A DNA stretch of 50,336 nt, taken from assembly GCA_016288295.1 (NCBI GenBank), contig JAEEYV010000050.1:1-50336 (forward strand), given 5' to 3'. Positions within the stretch are counted from its first letter, which is position 1. Every line of letters starts with the position of its first letter. Origin of the DNA: Alphaproteobacteria bacterium (lineage in GTDB: Bacteria; Pseudomonadota; Alphaproteobacteria; RF32; CAG-239). The notes below the pieces were generated by a model, which searched no databases, had not been told where the DNA came from, and saw nothing but the letters and a program-made list of their open reading frames with translations. Position numbers and translations under genes: made by a program. Of the stretch, positions 9,088 through 16,971 are shown one piece after another.

Positions 9088-9639
9088 TTAGAAAGTGTAT
9101 CTTAAGCCCACAGTGTACTCTGTCAGATGGTCATAATATTTGATATCGTCAGTATGAATGTAGCGGGCAATGGCACGAGCAGCCCAGTGATTGTCAATAT
9201 TGTACTGTAATCCGCCACCGAATCGATAGCCCCATCCATGGTCTTTTTTGTGATGGTCATTAATTAATTTGTTACGGAATGTATATTGTCCGATGCCCAT
9301 GGTGGCAAGAGGGGCAATATGACCTTCACAACCAAGAGGTAAATAAGCCAGGGCATCAAGGCCGTAAGCATCAAAATGAGTGTTACGTATGTTATTGTGT
9401 CCAAGAGTGTCTTTGTTTGAATACTGATAAAAAACTTCGGTACTGAAAAAACGGTTGTAAGTAGAGCCTAATATGGCACTGACAGAGTTGTGATGAGGGT
9501 GTAGACCTTTGGCTGTAACCGAAGTATAGTTATAATCCAGCCCAATGTACGGTTTATATTCGTTTTCAATGGCGTATACCGATGTTGAGCTTAGGGTAAT
9601 GGTGGCAAAAAGTATAAATTTTGGACTCAGATAGCGCAT
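9088..9639 (-). CDS. Outer membrane beta-barrel protein, paralogue of the protein at 20432
   Basis: Predicted small outer membrane barrel (porin/OmpA-like fold) of 183 residues. A signal peptide ends near SVYA, followed by amphipathic strands and a terminal Phe (VGLRYTF). It shares a pattern with the protein at 20432-20992: KPYIGLDYNYT near the mature N-terminus, YLPLGCEG in the middle, YRFGGGLQYN and GLRY-F at the end, so the two are paralogues. The start at 9639 (MRYLSPKF) is preferred over the longer frame because GGAAC sits about 7 bases upstream and it gives a clean signal peptide. Function unknown; a surface antigen or structural barrel is plausible. Confidence 0.77.
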   Translation of the reverse strand: MRYLSPKFILFATITLSSTSVYAIENEYKPYIGLDYNYTSVTAKGLHPHHNSVSAILGSTYNRFFSTEVFYQYSNKDTLGHNNIRNTHFDAYGLDALAYLPLGCEGHIAPLATMGIGQYTFRNKLINDHHKKDHGWGYRFGGGLQYNIDNHWAARAIARYIHTDDIKYYDHLTEYTVGLRYTF

Positions 9640-9665
9640 TTTTGTTCCTTTCTTCATCATTTTTT

Positions 9666-9685
9666 AGTATAATATAGACTATACT
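9666..9685. promoter_or_regulatory. Palindromic AT-rich element in a divergent promoter region
   Basis: The inverted repeat AGTATA/TATACT with an 8-nt centre contains a TATAAT (9668-9673). It lies between the divergent beta-barrel gene and the prepilin-like gene. It could hold -10 elements for one or both, or an operator. No clear -35 was identified. Confidence 0.35.
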
Positions 9686-9728
9686 GCAAAAAAGTGAAGT
9701 GAAATTTGTTCCGATTACGGAGGAAAAT

Positions 9729-10424
9729 ATGAAAATTAAAAATTCTCAATCCGGTTATACGATGTTAGAATCAATAATGTATATAGGTTTGTTGATGATG
9801 GTCGTTATTGCTTTTGTAAGCGTGGTTCACAAAATGTACGGGCGTTATAAAATTAGCCGAATGACATCGCAGGTGGTAGAGATTGCAAAAGCTATCAGCG
9901 ACAGATGTGTGGCTTCAGCATCATATGCAGAGTGTATTGGAAGCAATCCTGCCGATAATATGACTGGAAAAATGGCGACTTTTTTATGCAATGAAAATTT
10001 GCAGCCGAAAGATATGAAATGTACATTTGTTGGTACAGTAGGTGCTCATTTGCGTTATCGTGGAGTGCATGTTACTTTGGAGGATATGGAATCAACACCG
10101 GGAAGGGAGGTTGAAGCAGGTAAGAATTATGTGGTCAGATATAAGTTGCTTACAAAGCAGGAATGTGTTGAGTTGGCTACTTTTGATGTTGGAAGTAATC
10201 AATATATTGATTTAGATTCGGTGTATTTTTATAATAACGAAGGTATGGTTTTCAAATGGAAATCAGATCTGACATCAAATGCAACTATTTGGCAAAAAAA
10301 TCATACGTTGCCAATAAGCAATGCTGCGGCAGTAGAAATGTGTTCAGGCACAAATGGTGTGGGTGTTTCACTTTGTGACGATACTCCCAAGGAAACTTGC
10401 AGTATAGCATGGGTGTTTGATTAG
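9729..10424 (+). CDS. Prepilin-like protein with type IV N-terminal cleavage motif (first of a tandem pair)
   Basis: 231 residues. The N-terminus has the prepilin peptidase pattern QSG/YTMLE, with Gly9 before the cut and Glu14 at mature position +5. A hydrophobic helix to about residue 35 and an amphipathic continuation (MYGRYKISRM) follow, as in pilins and type II pseudopilins. The C-terminal domain has several Cys residues and ends AWVFD. ATG 9729 has GGAGG just upstream; the longer frame from 9699 lacks support. Mature pseudopilins assemble at the inner membrane, but no secretion ATPase, platform protein or prepilin peptidase lies in this window. The next gene is a diverged copy, so a duplication is likely. 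Confidence 0.75.
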   Translation: MKIKNSQSGYTMLESIMYIGLLMMVVIAFVSVVHKMYGRYKISRMTSQVVEIAKAISDRCVASASYAECIGSNPADNMTGKMATFLCNENLQPKDMKCTFVGTVGAHLRYRGVHVTLEDMESTPGREVEAGKNYVVRYKLLTKQECVELATFDVGSNQYIDLDSVYFYNNEGMVFKWKSDLTSNATIWQKNHTLPISNAAAVEMCSGTNGVGVSLCDDTPKETCSIAWVFD

Positions 10425-10447
10425 AAATTTGCAGGGGGGTATAAAAG

Positions 10448-11071
10448 ATGAAAAGTGGTCGACAGTCCGGATATACGATGCTTGAAGCGATGGTGTATAT
10501 AACTATATCTGCATTGTTGGTTGTAGGGGTGTTCAAAATTATGAATAATATGATTGAGCGTTACAAAATCAGTCGTATGGCTATGCAGGTGGAAGAAATT
10601 CATAAGGCGATTGTTGACAGATGTGCAGGATTTAAGACATATGGTGATTGTGCGTCAAAATATGGTAGTAATTTCAGTAATGGAATTATTGCAATTTTAT
10701 GCAATGAAAAATTGGCACCGAGAGATATGAAATGTAATAGTAAATATCTGAATTATAAAGATTTTTATGTGGAATTTGATACTATATTGGAGACACCAGG
10801 GCGTAAAATACAGCGAGGTCGCAATTTGGTTATCAGGGCAAATAGGCTGTCAAGAAAAGCTTGTCGAGAGTTGGCTGCTCATGATTTTGGAAATAACCAA
10901 TATTTTGATTTAGATTCGATGATAGTTGATGCGAGAATCTTTAAATGGCCAGCAGATAAGGGGAACAATGAGCCGCAGACTGTTCGGACCTTGCCAATAT
11001 CAATAGATGATGCCGTTGATGCATGTGTGGAAAATAAGAGCAAGAACGAAATTAGTTGGATTTTTGGTTAG
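10448..11071 (+). CDS. Prepilin-like protein (second of a tandem pair)
   Basis: 207 residues and clearly related to the gene before it. Both share SGYTMLE, RYKISRM followed by QV-EI-KAI-DRC, LCNE-L-P-DMKC, ETPGR/STPGR, DLDS and an aromatic C-terminus (here SWIFG). The cleavage site is Gly8/Tyr9 with Glu13 at +5, followed by a hydrophobic helix (MVYITISALLVVGVFKI). A GGGGG tract upstream serves as ribosome binding site. The 23-bp gap from the first gene suggests one operon. The conserved Cys positions suggest a disulfide-stabilised globular domain. Likely an inner-membrane pseudopilin or a pilus subunit whose export partners are encoded elsewhere. Confidence 0.75.
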   Translation: MKSGRQSGYTMLEAMVYITISALLVVGVFKIMNNMIERYKISRMAMQVEEIHKAIVDRCAGFKTYGDCASKYGSNFSNGIIAILCNEKLAPRDMKCNSKYLNYKDFYVEFDTILETPGRKIQRGRNLVIRANRLSRKACRELAAHDFGNNQYFDLDSMIVDARIFKWPADKGNNEPQTVRTLPISIDDAVDACVENKSKNEISWIFG

Positions 11072-11086
11072 AATAAATAGTGATTT

Positions 11087-11116
11087 TTGCTTGAATATGT
11101 GGTATAAATATATAAT
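11087..11116 (+). promoter_or_regulatory. Predicted sigma-70-type promoter upstream of dksA
   Basis: TTGCTT (11087-11092), an 18-bp spacer, and a consensus TATAAT (11111-11116). It lies about 36 bases before the dksA start, so the leader would be short. Confidence 0.5.
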
Positions 11117-11151
11117 GTTGTCTGTAATGATAAATGTGAAGGAGAGCTAAA

Positions 11152-11577
11152 ATGGTAGAAACTTCGGTAATTCTTCCTCCAGACTACAAACCGTCGGCTG
11201 ATGAGGAATATATGAATGAGTTGCAGTTAGAGTATTTTCGTCGCAAACTCGAAGATTGGAAAAAATCGTTGGTTAGTCAGTCAGAAGACACGTTGGAAGA
11301 TTTGCGTCAGGGTGGTTTGAATCAACCTGATGATATTGACCGTGCATCGTTAGAAACAGATAAGGCTCTTGACCTTCGTACTAAAGATCGTGCTCGCAAA
11401 CTGATTTCTAAAATAAATGAGGCTCTAAAGCGTATTGAAGATGGTGAGTATGGATACTGTGAAGAAACAGGTGAACCAATCGGAATCGAACGTTTGGAGG
11501 CTCGCCCGGTGGCTACTCTTTGTTTGGAAGCACAAGAGCGCCACGAAAGAATGGAAAAGACTTATAGCGAGGACTAA
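11152..11577 (+). CDS. dksA: RNA polymerase-binding transcription factor DksA (two-Cys variant)
   Basis: DksA binds the RNA polymerase secondary channel and, with ppGpp, reprograms transcription in starvation; spoT at 36623 would supply the ppGpp. The 141 residues contain a long coiled-coil with the tip motif DDIDRA (Asp60-x2-Asp63-x-Ala65). The zinc-finger fold follows: YCEETGEPIG and the stretch ending TLCLEAQERHE. Only Cys103 and Cys124 remain of the usual four, with Thr106 and Ala127 at the other two positions, a pattern typical of alphaproteobacterial DksA. AAGGAGAG precedes ATG 11152. Maf follows 9 bases after the stop, so transcription may continue into maf-rng-yacG. Confidence 0.95.
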   Translation: MVETSVILPPDYKPSADEEYMNELQLEYFRRKLEDWKKSLVSQSEDTLEDLRQGGLNQPDDIDRASLETDKALDLRTKDRARKLISKINEALKRIEDGEYGYCEETGEPIGIERLEARPVATLCLEAQERHERMEKTYSED

Positions 11578-11586
11578 AATTCGAAA

Positions 11587-12159
11587 ATGACGGCAACGGA
11601 TTTTATATTGGCGTCAGGTTCGCCACAACGTAGGGCGTTGTTGGAGAAAGTTGGTTTTTTACCTAAAAAAATTGATCCCGCTGATATAGATGAAAGTGTA
11701 CATCAATATGAAAAGCCGGTAGCCTATGTCAAACGTATGGCAAGAGAAAAAGCTCTTAAGGCGGCGGAAAAAAATCCTGGTGAGAATATATTGGCCGGTG
11801 ATACGGTGGTTTGTGTAGGACAAAGGATTCTGCACAAGTCTCATAATGATGAAGAACAACGTGAGGTTATGCAGTTGTTGTCCGGTCGTGCTTGCAGAGT
11901 TATAAGTGCAGTCTGTGTAGTGCGGCGTGATGGCAAAGTGGGACAAAAATGTGTTACTTCTCGTGTAGTTACTAAAAAGTTGAGCCAACAGGAAATTGAT
12001 GATTATGTAAACGGTCATGAATGGGTCGGTTGTTGCGGTTATAAAATTGAAGGAAGCTTTGAGGCGTTTGTGCGCCAAATTGTTGGTTCTTATAGTGGAA
12101 TAGTCGGTCTACCATTGTTTGAGACCGTAAATTTGTTGAAAGGTATGGGAATAAAATGA
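11587..12159 (+). CDS. maf: Maf family nucleoside triphosphate pyrophosphatase
   Basis: House-cleaning enzyme that hydrolyses non-canonical or excess nucleoside triphosphates to monophosphates plus pyrophosphate in the cytoplasm. The 190 residues are standard length. Motifs in order are ILASGSPQRRALLEKVGF (substrate loop), a KAL segment near residue 57, AGDTVV (catalytic Asp), CGYKIEGSFEAFV and GSYSGIVGLPL near the C-terminus. The stop overlaps the start of the RNase G gene by ATGA. The run maf-rng-yacG is common in alphaproteobacteria. Confidence 0.94.
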   Translation: MTATDFILASGSPQRRALLEKVGFLPKKIDPADIDESVHQYEKPVAYVKRMAREKALKAAEKNPGENILAGDTVVCVGQRILHKSHNDEEQREVMQLLSGRACRVISAVCVVRRDGKVGQKCVTSRVVTKKLSQQEIDDYVNGHEWVGCCGYKIEGSFEAFVRQIVGSYSGIVGLPLFETVNLLKGMGIK

Positions 12160-13325
12160 GTATTGATACGATTGTTTATGATAAAAACAGCCAAGTTACG
12201 GGCATTGCTACCCAAGAAAACGGCGTGGTCAGAGATATTGAAATCGTTAGCGGAAATCAAGCAATCAGCGGAAATGTATATTTGGGAAAAATTACTAAAA
12301 AAGTAACATTAGCTCAGGATAGAGAAGGTTTTTTTGTAAATATCGGTGATGGAAAAGAAGCCTTTTTGAACGGTGACGAATATGGTATGAATGAGAGCAA
12401 ATTGGTTGAGGGGCAAAGTGTGGTTGTGCAAGTTGCTCAAGAACGTCATGCCGAAAAAAATGCCCGTTTGGTACGTTCAATTCAACTGGTTGGAACATAT
12501 TTGGTTTATTGTCCATATCGTATGGATGTTGAGGCTTCAAGCAAAATTGAGGACAAATCTAAGGTTTCAGACTTACTTGAAGCAGTAAAAAGTAATATTA
12601 CCGGTCAGGAAGGCTGGGTTATTCGTACGGCAGCGGGATCGGTGGAAATTAAGGATGTTACCGATGAGATGGTTGAATTGCGTGATATTTTTGAGAATAT
12701 CAGAGTCAAAGCCCGTAACGGACAAGCTCCAATTTTACTTTACAGTAAACCGGATACGGTTTTTGAATATATTAACCACTATAAAAATGCCGGTTTAAAA
12801 CAAATAATTACAAACTGCCGCAGTTTAGAAGAGAATCTACAAAACAGCGGAATTGAAGTTAAGGTTGTAAACAGCCCGTTTGAAGAATGTGGTATTGATG
12901 AGGCGATTGGCGAGGCCTTGGAAAAAACAATCAATTTGAAATCCGGTGGAAGAGTTACAATTGAAGAAACAAGAGCTTGTGTGGCAATTGATGTCGACAG
13001 TGGTCATGATAATGGTGGCGGTGCTCTCAATCGTGTAAATGAAGAAGCCACACATGAAATTGCCAGACAAATAAGATTGCGCAATTTGGCAGGGAAAATT
13101 GTAATTGATTTTGCCGGTCACTCGGAGTTTAGGTTTATTAAGCCGTTGTTGGAAATTTTGGAGCATGATTTAAGCGAAGATTTGACTAAAAGTCGGGTTA
13201 TCGGTTTGAGCCGTGGCGGTTTGGTTGAGATTATACGTGTGCGTAAACGTCCGTCGTTGTCAGAGTTGATGAGTGAAGAATGTCATACTTGCCAGGGAAC
13301 AGGACGAGTAGAGAAGGGTGCTTGA
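12156..13325 (+). CDS. rng: Ribonuclease E/G family endoribonuclease
   Basis: Single-strand-specific endoribonuclease of rRNA maturation and mRNA decay. At 389 residues it is close to the minimal RNase G catalytic core and shorter than RNase E, with no degradosome scaffold tail. The N-terminal S1 domain is recognisable ([26 protein letters not shown]). The DNase I-like core has the metal-binding CVAIDVDSG near residue 277 and IVIDFAGH further on. The C-terminal [11 protein letters not shown] has the Cys376-x2-Cys379 pair of the zinc link. It is coupled to maf upstream and overlaps yacG downstream. Confidence 0.94.
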   Translation: MSIDTIVYDKNSQVTGIATQENGVVRDIEIVSGNQAISGNVYLGKITKKVTLAQDREGFFVNIGDGKEAFLNGDEYGMNESKLVEGQSVVVQVAQERHAEKNARLVRSIQLVGTYLVYCPYRMDVEASSKIEDKSKVSDLLEAVKSNITGQEGWVIRTAAGSVEIKDVTDEMVELRDIFENIRVKARNGQAPILLYSKPDTVFEYINHYKNAGLKQIITNCRSLEENLQNSGIEVKVVNSPFEECGIDEAIGEALEKTINLKSGGRVTIEETRACVAIDVDSGHDNGGGALNRVNEEATHEIARQIRLRNLAGKIVIDFAGHSEFRFIKPLLEILEHDLSEDLTKSRVIGLSRGGLVEIIRVRKRPSLSELMSEECHTCQGTGRVEKGA

Positions 13326-13537
13326 TGACAGAAGTTGTTAAAACTCATTGTTGCCCGATTTGCAAAAAGATTTTTACGGATACAAAATATCGTCCTTTTT
13401 GCTCAAAAAGATGTGCCGATATTGATTTGGGAAATTGGTTTAATGAATCATACCGTTTTGAGGCTGAAGAAATTGATGAGCAGGATATGGAAGAGCTGGC
13501 AAAAGCGGTTGAGAGAAATACAGAAGAAAAAGATTGA
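13325..13537 (+). CDS. yacG: YacG-type zinc-finger DNA gyrase inhibitor
   Basis: Small zinc protein of the YacG family, known to bind GyrB and inhibit DNA gyrase. The 70 residues carry the zinc ligands Cys10-x2-Cys13 and Cys26-x3-Cys30 in CPICKK and [14 protein letters not shown], the family signature. An acidic tail follows. ATG 13325 overlaps the last base of the rng stop; the longer frame from 13280 would run far into rng and adds no family sequence. It is the last gene of the maf-rng-yacG run. Confidence 0.92.
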   Translation: MTEVVKTHCCPICKKIFTDTKYRPFCSKRCADIDLGNWFNESYRFEAEEIDEQDMEELAKAVERNTEEKD

Positions 13538-13552
13538 TTATTTTATAAGTTT

Positions 13553-13602
13553 GAGGTATAGCTCGAGTCTGCTTATTGAGGGTATAGCTCAGTTAGGCGC
13601 GA
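13553..13602 (+). repeat. Two partial 5' tRNA-Ala-like fragments upstream of the intact tRNA-Ala
   Basis: The 5' end of the tRNA-Ala at 13819 recurs twice. A short copy lies at 13553-13564 (GAGGTATAGCTC) and a longer one at 13578-13594 (16 of 17 bases match the tRNA start, through GCTCAGTT). The two are 26 bp apart. Neither has an anticodon arm or T-arm, so neither can be a functional tRNA. Confidence 0.7.
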
Positions 13603-13780
13603 GAAAAAAACAACCTGTGAATGTTGTTTTTTTCTTCAGCGGCGAAGTTTGTTTATCGAACAAAGGAAGCAATAGTGACTAAAGTGAGATTAGCAAACGA
13701 GTGACCGAAGCGAGTTAGCATTTTTTGCCATAGGCTATAAAAATGCTTATCGAGCAAGAAAGCGAATGGAATTTGCTCGT
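13603..13780. other. Non-coding, hairpin-rich leader of tRNA-Ala
   Basis: Three inverted repeats stand in a row. The first is a perfect 12-bp stem at 13603-13614/13623-13634 (terminator-like, ending in T7). The second is a 9-bp stem at 13717-13725/13739-13747 (AGCATTTTT with AAAAATGCT). The third is a 7-bp stem at 13751-13757/13774-13780 (CGAGCAA with TTGCTCG). No credible open frame is present; the frame that crosses it from 13335 is a shadow of yacG. Confidence 0.6.
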
Positions 13781-13818
13781 TCGATGATGATTAATTATTT
13801 GGAAATGTTTAAGCATAT

Positions 13819-13894
13819 GGGGGTATAGCTCAGTTGGGAGAGCGAATGGTTCGCAATCATTAGGTCGTCGGTTCGATCCCGATTACCTCCACCA
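13819..13894 (+). tRNA. tRNA-Ala, anticodon CGC
   Basis: A complete 76-nt cloverleaf, CCA encoded. The acceptor GGGGGTA pairs with TACCTCC and includes the G3-U70 wobble that defines alanine tRNAs. The D-arm is GCTC/GAGC. The anticodon stem AATGG/TCATT holds loop TTCGCAA, giving anticodon CGC at 13852-13854. The T-arm is GTCGG/CCGAT with loop TTCGATC. It would read GCG codons. Confidence 0.93.
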
Positions 13895-13947
13895 GTTTTA
13901 GTAAAAGAGGCAAAAAGAATAACAAAAATGAATAACGCTAGTTAACC

Positions 13948-13982
13948 AATTATCCCCGCCTAATACATTGGCGGGGATAATT
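13948..13982. terminator. Hairpin terminator between tRNA-Ala and the convergent hypothetical gene
   Basis: A perfect 13-bp stem (AATTATCCCCGCC at 13948-13960 with GGCGGGGATAATT at 13970-13982) and a 9-nt loop. A/T-rich arms make it usable from both directions. Confidence 0.75.
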
Positions 13983-14004
13983 TAATGCATATAACACGTT
14001 AATG

Positions 14005-14400
14005 TTATATCCTCTGACCACCAAGAGTAATAAACATCTTACGCCATGGTGCTGAATTTCTCCATCGCATATAACGCATTAACGCGTCAGCCTCATCAGA
14101 CCAGACGTAACCATATTGCTCCATGGTGGTGGTCAGGAGCGGAGATTTGGCTTCGATTATAGCCTCCTCAATTTCGAGTGGCAAAAGCCTGTTCTGGTAG
14201 AGTCTTAGCAACTCTGCGCAATATACGTCTGCAAGTGCTTTCAGTTTTCCGATAGCAGCAAGAGCCTTCGGAGATTCATGGAATTTAGGTACGGCATCAC
14301 GAAACTCCTGATTAGGGAGTTTCATCGGTGTGCGTGCCACAATTTCATACAGAGGGTCAGGTCGCCTTTTAAGAAATTTGGGAAATTTAAATATCTTCAT
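14005..14400 (-). CDS. Hypothetical protein
   Basis: I do not recognise this 131-residue product. It begins MKIFKFPKFLKRRPD, is basic at the N-terminus and mostly helical in character afterwards (KALAAIGKLKALADVYCAEL; PLEIEEAIIEAKSPLL), and has no signal peptide or membrane segment. No Shine-Dalgarno is seen before ATG 14400; a later start at MKLPNQEF is possible. Its base composition is less AT-rich than that of its neighbours. Position next to a tRNA and different composition are compatible with acquired DNA, but no mobility gene is present. Confidence 0.5.
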   Translation of the reverse strand: MKIFKFPKFLKRRPDPLYEIVARTPMKLPNQEFRDAVPKFHESPKALAAIGKLKALADVYCAELLRLYQNRLLPLEIEEAIIEAKSPLLTTTMEQYGYVWSDEADALMRYMRWRNSAPWRKMFITLGGQRI

Positions 14401-14535
14401 AATACAAATAAAAATTGGTTTGTGTTCGTATTATGGACAAAAATATTAAAATGTCAAGTGAAATTCTTTTCAGAAGCGTATAACTGAGAATAGTTAGTCG
14501 CTATTCTCTATCTTGTTGGTACGCATCAGAATATA

Positions 14536-14928
14536 CTATATTTTACTCCAAGGTCTGCCATTTATTAATAATTCTTTTGCGATAGGACGTGTTCCCGCTT
14601 TATAAGCAAAAGCAATTTCTGTATTGAAACGACTATTATTAATAATATGTTCTAATTCAACCGCGCTATTTTCTGGAATATAAAAGCGATTTATACCTGA
14701 AAAATCGTTTTTAGGACATACACCATTCCAGTTGTTCTGGTAACAATTTGCTTTAGACCAATCGATATGAAATTCAATATAATGTCCTGATAGCAAATTG
14801 CGAGGGTCATAACCTGTGATAGGAAGAACAACCTCAGGTACATTTTTTACAATATATGCATAATACATTGCCCAACAGCACATTCCTATAAAGGGTATAA
14901 ATAAAAACAGTGTTTTAATTTTATTCAT
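14536..14928 (-). CDS. GDYXXLXY-motif membrane-anchored protein
   Basis: 130 residues with one N-terminal membrane helix (TLFLFIPFIGMCCWAMYYAY) and a periplasmic or extracytoplasmic domain. It carries the family core YDPRNLLSGHYIEF, corresponding to the DPRDLLRGDY signature of the GDYXXLXY family (PF14345), with GHY in place of GDY. Function is unknown in the family. It overlaps the 3' end of the DUF2157 gene by 8 bp; this pairing with DUF2157 membrane proteins is common, which strengthens both calls and suggests they work as a unit. Confidence 0.8.
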   Translation of the reverse strand: MNKIKTLFLFIPFIGMCCWAMYYAYIVKNVPEVVLPITGYDPRNLLSGHYIEFHIDWSKANCYQNNWNGVCPKNDFSGINRFYIPENSAVELEHIINNSRFNTEIAFAYKAGTRPIAKELLINGRPWSKI

Positions 14929-15874
14929 GCTTGATAAATCCTCTGATAAAGTCTTGAATCTGTTTGAAATAATATGTGTACAGACCTGCGCCAGCCAATA
15001 AGATTATTCCAAACACAATTAATAAAATACCAATATTGGTTAAATTATAATAGGCATTCCAGAACAATAAGAAAATACGCCATGCAACTAACAAAAATAT
15101 ATAGTTATAATATTTTACCGTGCCATCTTCTGTTTTCGGTGTGTTAAGGGCAAAAATTAAAAATAATGTTGTTGTAATTACACCAACCATTCCAGCACCC
15201 GAATTGGCGATTATATCGCCTGCATATAGGCAGAAAATTGCGGCGATGAAAGTAATATCACGTAGAAGTTTGGCAAATGAACCTTTGAAAAAGTGAGTTA
15301 ACATCATGAGGACAAACATTAGTCCCGCAACTAACATGTAATTCATGTTCCAAATAATATCCCAAATTGAAAAGCCTAATAATGCAACTGAACATAGTGG
15401 AATCAGCCTATATTTTGTAAAGAAAACTAATGGAAGTGAAAGTATCCACCATGCCAAACTACCTTCTTGCCATGAAAGACTTAAGTGGTAACTTTGCTGT
15501 ATTAGAGCAATATTTCCGCCAATTAGTAGAAAAGAAATAAAAAGGAAAGCTTCCATCCATAAAGGTTTACTATTGTTCTTAAAAAATGATGTAATTACTA
15601 GTGATGTTGCTAAACATGACAATCCTCCACCAACTTTCAAAATGGCTGGAATAGAGGCCCAATTGGCGGCAATAATTAGGCCTAGACCGGCTAAAACACT
15701 AAAAATTCCTAAAAGTGCAATGGAAAAGAGAATCTTTTTTCTAGCTTTTTCAGGATCGCTCCAAAAAGAACTTTTACGTTCTTTAATTTGCAGTTGAGTG
15801 AGAGCCTTTAAGAATTCGTCATCAGTTAAAGCTCCTTTTTGTTTCATCTGAATTAAGTCGTGTTCGGTTGTCAT
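14921..15874 (-). CDS. DUF2157 multi-pass membrane protein
   Basis: 317 residues with a short cytoplasmic N-terminus (MTTEHDLIQMKQKGALTDDEF) like the start of the DUF2157 domain (PF09925), then roughly nine hydrophobic helices to the C-terminus. The N-terminal segment with ARKKILFSIALLGIFSVLAG is typical. Start 15874 was chosen because AAGGAG lies about 8 bases upstream; the longer frame has no such site. It is followed by the overlapping GDYXXLXY gene. Biochemical function unknown; an inner membrane location is clear. Confidence 0.83.
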   Translation of the reverse strand: MTTEHDLIQMKQKGALTDDEFLKALTQLQIKERKSSFWSDPEKARKKILFSIALLGIFSVLAGLGLIIAANWASIPAILKVGGGLSCLATSLVITSFFKNNSKPLWMEAFLFISFLLIGGNIALIQQSYHLSLSWQEGSLAWWILSLPLVFFTKYRLIPLCSVALLGFSIWDIIWNMNYMLVAGLMFVLMMLTHFFKGSFAKLLRDITFIAAIFCLYAGDIIANSGAGMVGVITTTLFLIFALNTPKTEDGTVKYYNYIFLLVAWRIFLLFWNAYYNLTNIGILLIVFGIILLAGAGLYTYYFKQIQDFIRGFIKHE

Positions 15875-15960
15875 TTTATTTCTCCTTGTAGTTCCCAAAA
15901 TATAAATATTAATTGGAGCGTATCATTTTATATTGAGAAATACAAGTTTTATTACAAAAT

Positions 15961-16911
15961 CTATTCTTCTATCTGTTGGGGTTTGCGCATTAGGGAGGCG
16001 GCAATACCGACAAATATAACACTAAAGGTTATGCATAGAGATTGCAAAGGTGTAACTGTCCAGCCAATGTGTGGTAAAAAGATTTTGATACCGATGAAGA
16101 TCATGATCACGGACAGTGCCGGTTTGAGATAGTAGAATTTGTGAACGGCGGCCTCCAGCAAAAAGTATAAAGCTCTTAGACCCAAAATGGCAAAGATGTT
16201 ACTGGTGTAAACAATAAAAATGTCTTGTGTAATCAAAAAAATGGCAGGTATGCTGTCGAGAGCAAAGATTACGTCCATAATCTCGATGGTCATTAGGGCA
16301 AAAAACAACGGAGTGATGTAGTGTTTGCCGTTTTCTTTAACAAAAAAATGCCCGCTATGGATGGTGGTTACATGGAAAAAGCGGCTGAGCGTTTTGTAAA
16401 GAGTTGAATCTTCAAATTTGCCTTCATCTTTCTCGGGTAAAACCATTTTAACACCGGTGTAAAGTAAAAATGCCGAAAAGACATAAAGTACCCAATGGAA
16501 ATTAGAAATCAAGGTTTCACCGACCAAAATTAAAATGGCGCGCATAACGATAGCACCAAGAATGCCCCAAAACAGGACACGGTGTTGATATATGCGGGGT
16601 ATACCAAGTGAGGTGAAAACAACTGACATGATAAAAATGTTATCCAGAGATAGGCTTTTTTCAACCAAGAAACCTGTAAAGAAGAGCATTCCGTCGTCGG
16701 TTCCGTGTTCGTACATTATAAACAAGCCAAAAAGCAGACCGGCAGCGATGTAAACAATGCAAAGTAAAAGTGTATGAGAAAAAACAGGTACTTCGTTTTT
16801 ACGGTTAAGGAAAAATAAGTCCCATGCCAAAAGAATGACAACGGCAACACCAAAAATTGACCACATGGCGGTGTTTGATAAATGTGATAAAAACGAGATA
16901 GATTGTCCCAT
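15961..16911 (-). CDS. TerC/Alx family integral membrane protein
   Basis: Inner membrane protein of the TerC family; well-studied relatives export manganese or are linked to tellurite and pH stress. The 316 residues have about nine membrane helices. Family acidic motifs are intact: FLVEKSLSLDNIFIM near residue 82 and IEIMDVIFALDSIPAIF near residue 210, both with the conserved Asp/Glu thought to hold the metal. No yybP-ykoY-like riboswitch structure is apparent in the short 5' region. The substrate in this organism is an inference from the family. Confidence 0.92.
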   Translation of the reverse strand: MGQSISFLSHLSNTAMWSIFGVAVVILLAWDLFFLNRKNEVPVFSHTLLLCIVYIAAGLLFGLFIMYEHGTDDGMLFFTGFLVEKSLSLDNIFIMSVVFTSLGIPRIYQHRVLFWGILGAIVMRAILILVGETLISNFHWVLYVFSAFLLYTGVKMVLPEKDEGKFEDSTLYKTLSRFFHVTTIHSGHFFVKENGKHYITPLFFALMTIEIMDVIFALDSIPAIFLITQDIFIVYTSNIFAILGLRALYFLLEAAVHKFYYLKPALSVIMIFIGIKIFLPHIGWTVTPLQSLCITFSVIFVGIAASLMRKPQQIEE

Positions 16912-16971
16912 ATCAGTAGTCCTTTGTAATTATAAACATTTAAGATGTTTTACAATGGAATTTAAGTTTTA

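Noticed and set aside
13578-13660. A second tRNA (or intron-containing tRNA) starting GAGGGTATAGCTCAGTT
   Set aside because: Only the first 17 or so bases match; there is no anticodon arm, T-arm or matching acceptor 3' strand, and a terminator-like hairpin follows at once.
13335-13682. A 115-residue plus-strand frame over yacG and the tRNA-Ala leader
   Set aside because: It is a shadow of yacG in another frame and runs through the non-coding hairpin region; composition is not protein-like.
16912-16971. A manganese (yybP-ykoY) riboswitch expected before the TerC-family gene
   Set aside because: The 60-base 5' region lacks the conserved loops and is too short for the aptamer.
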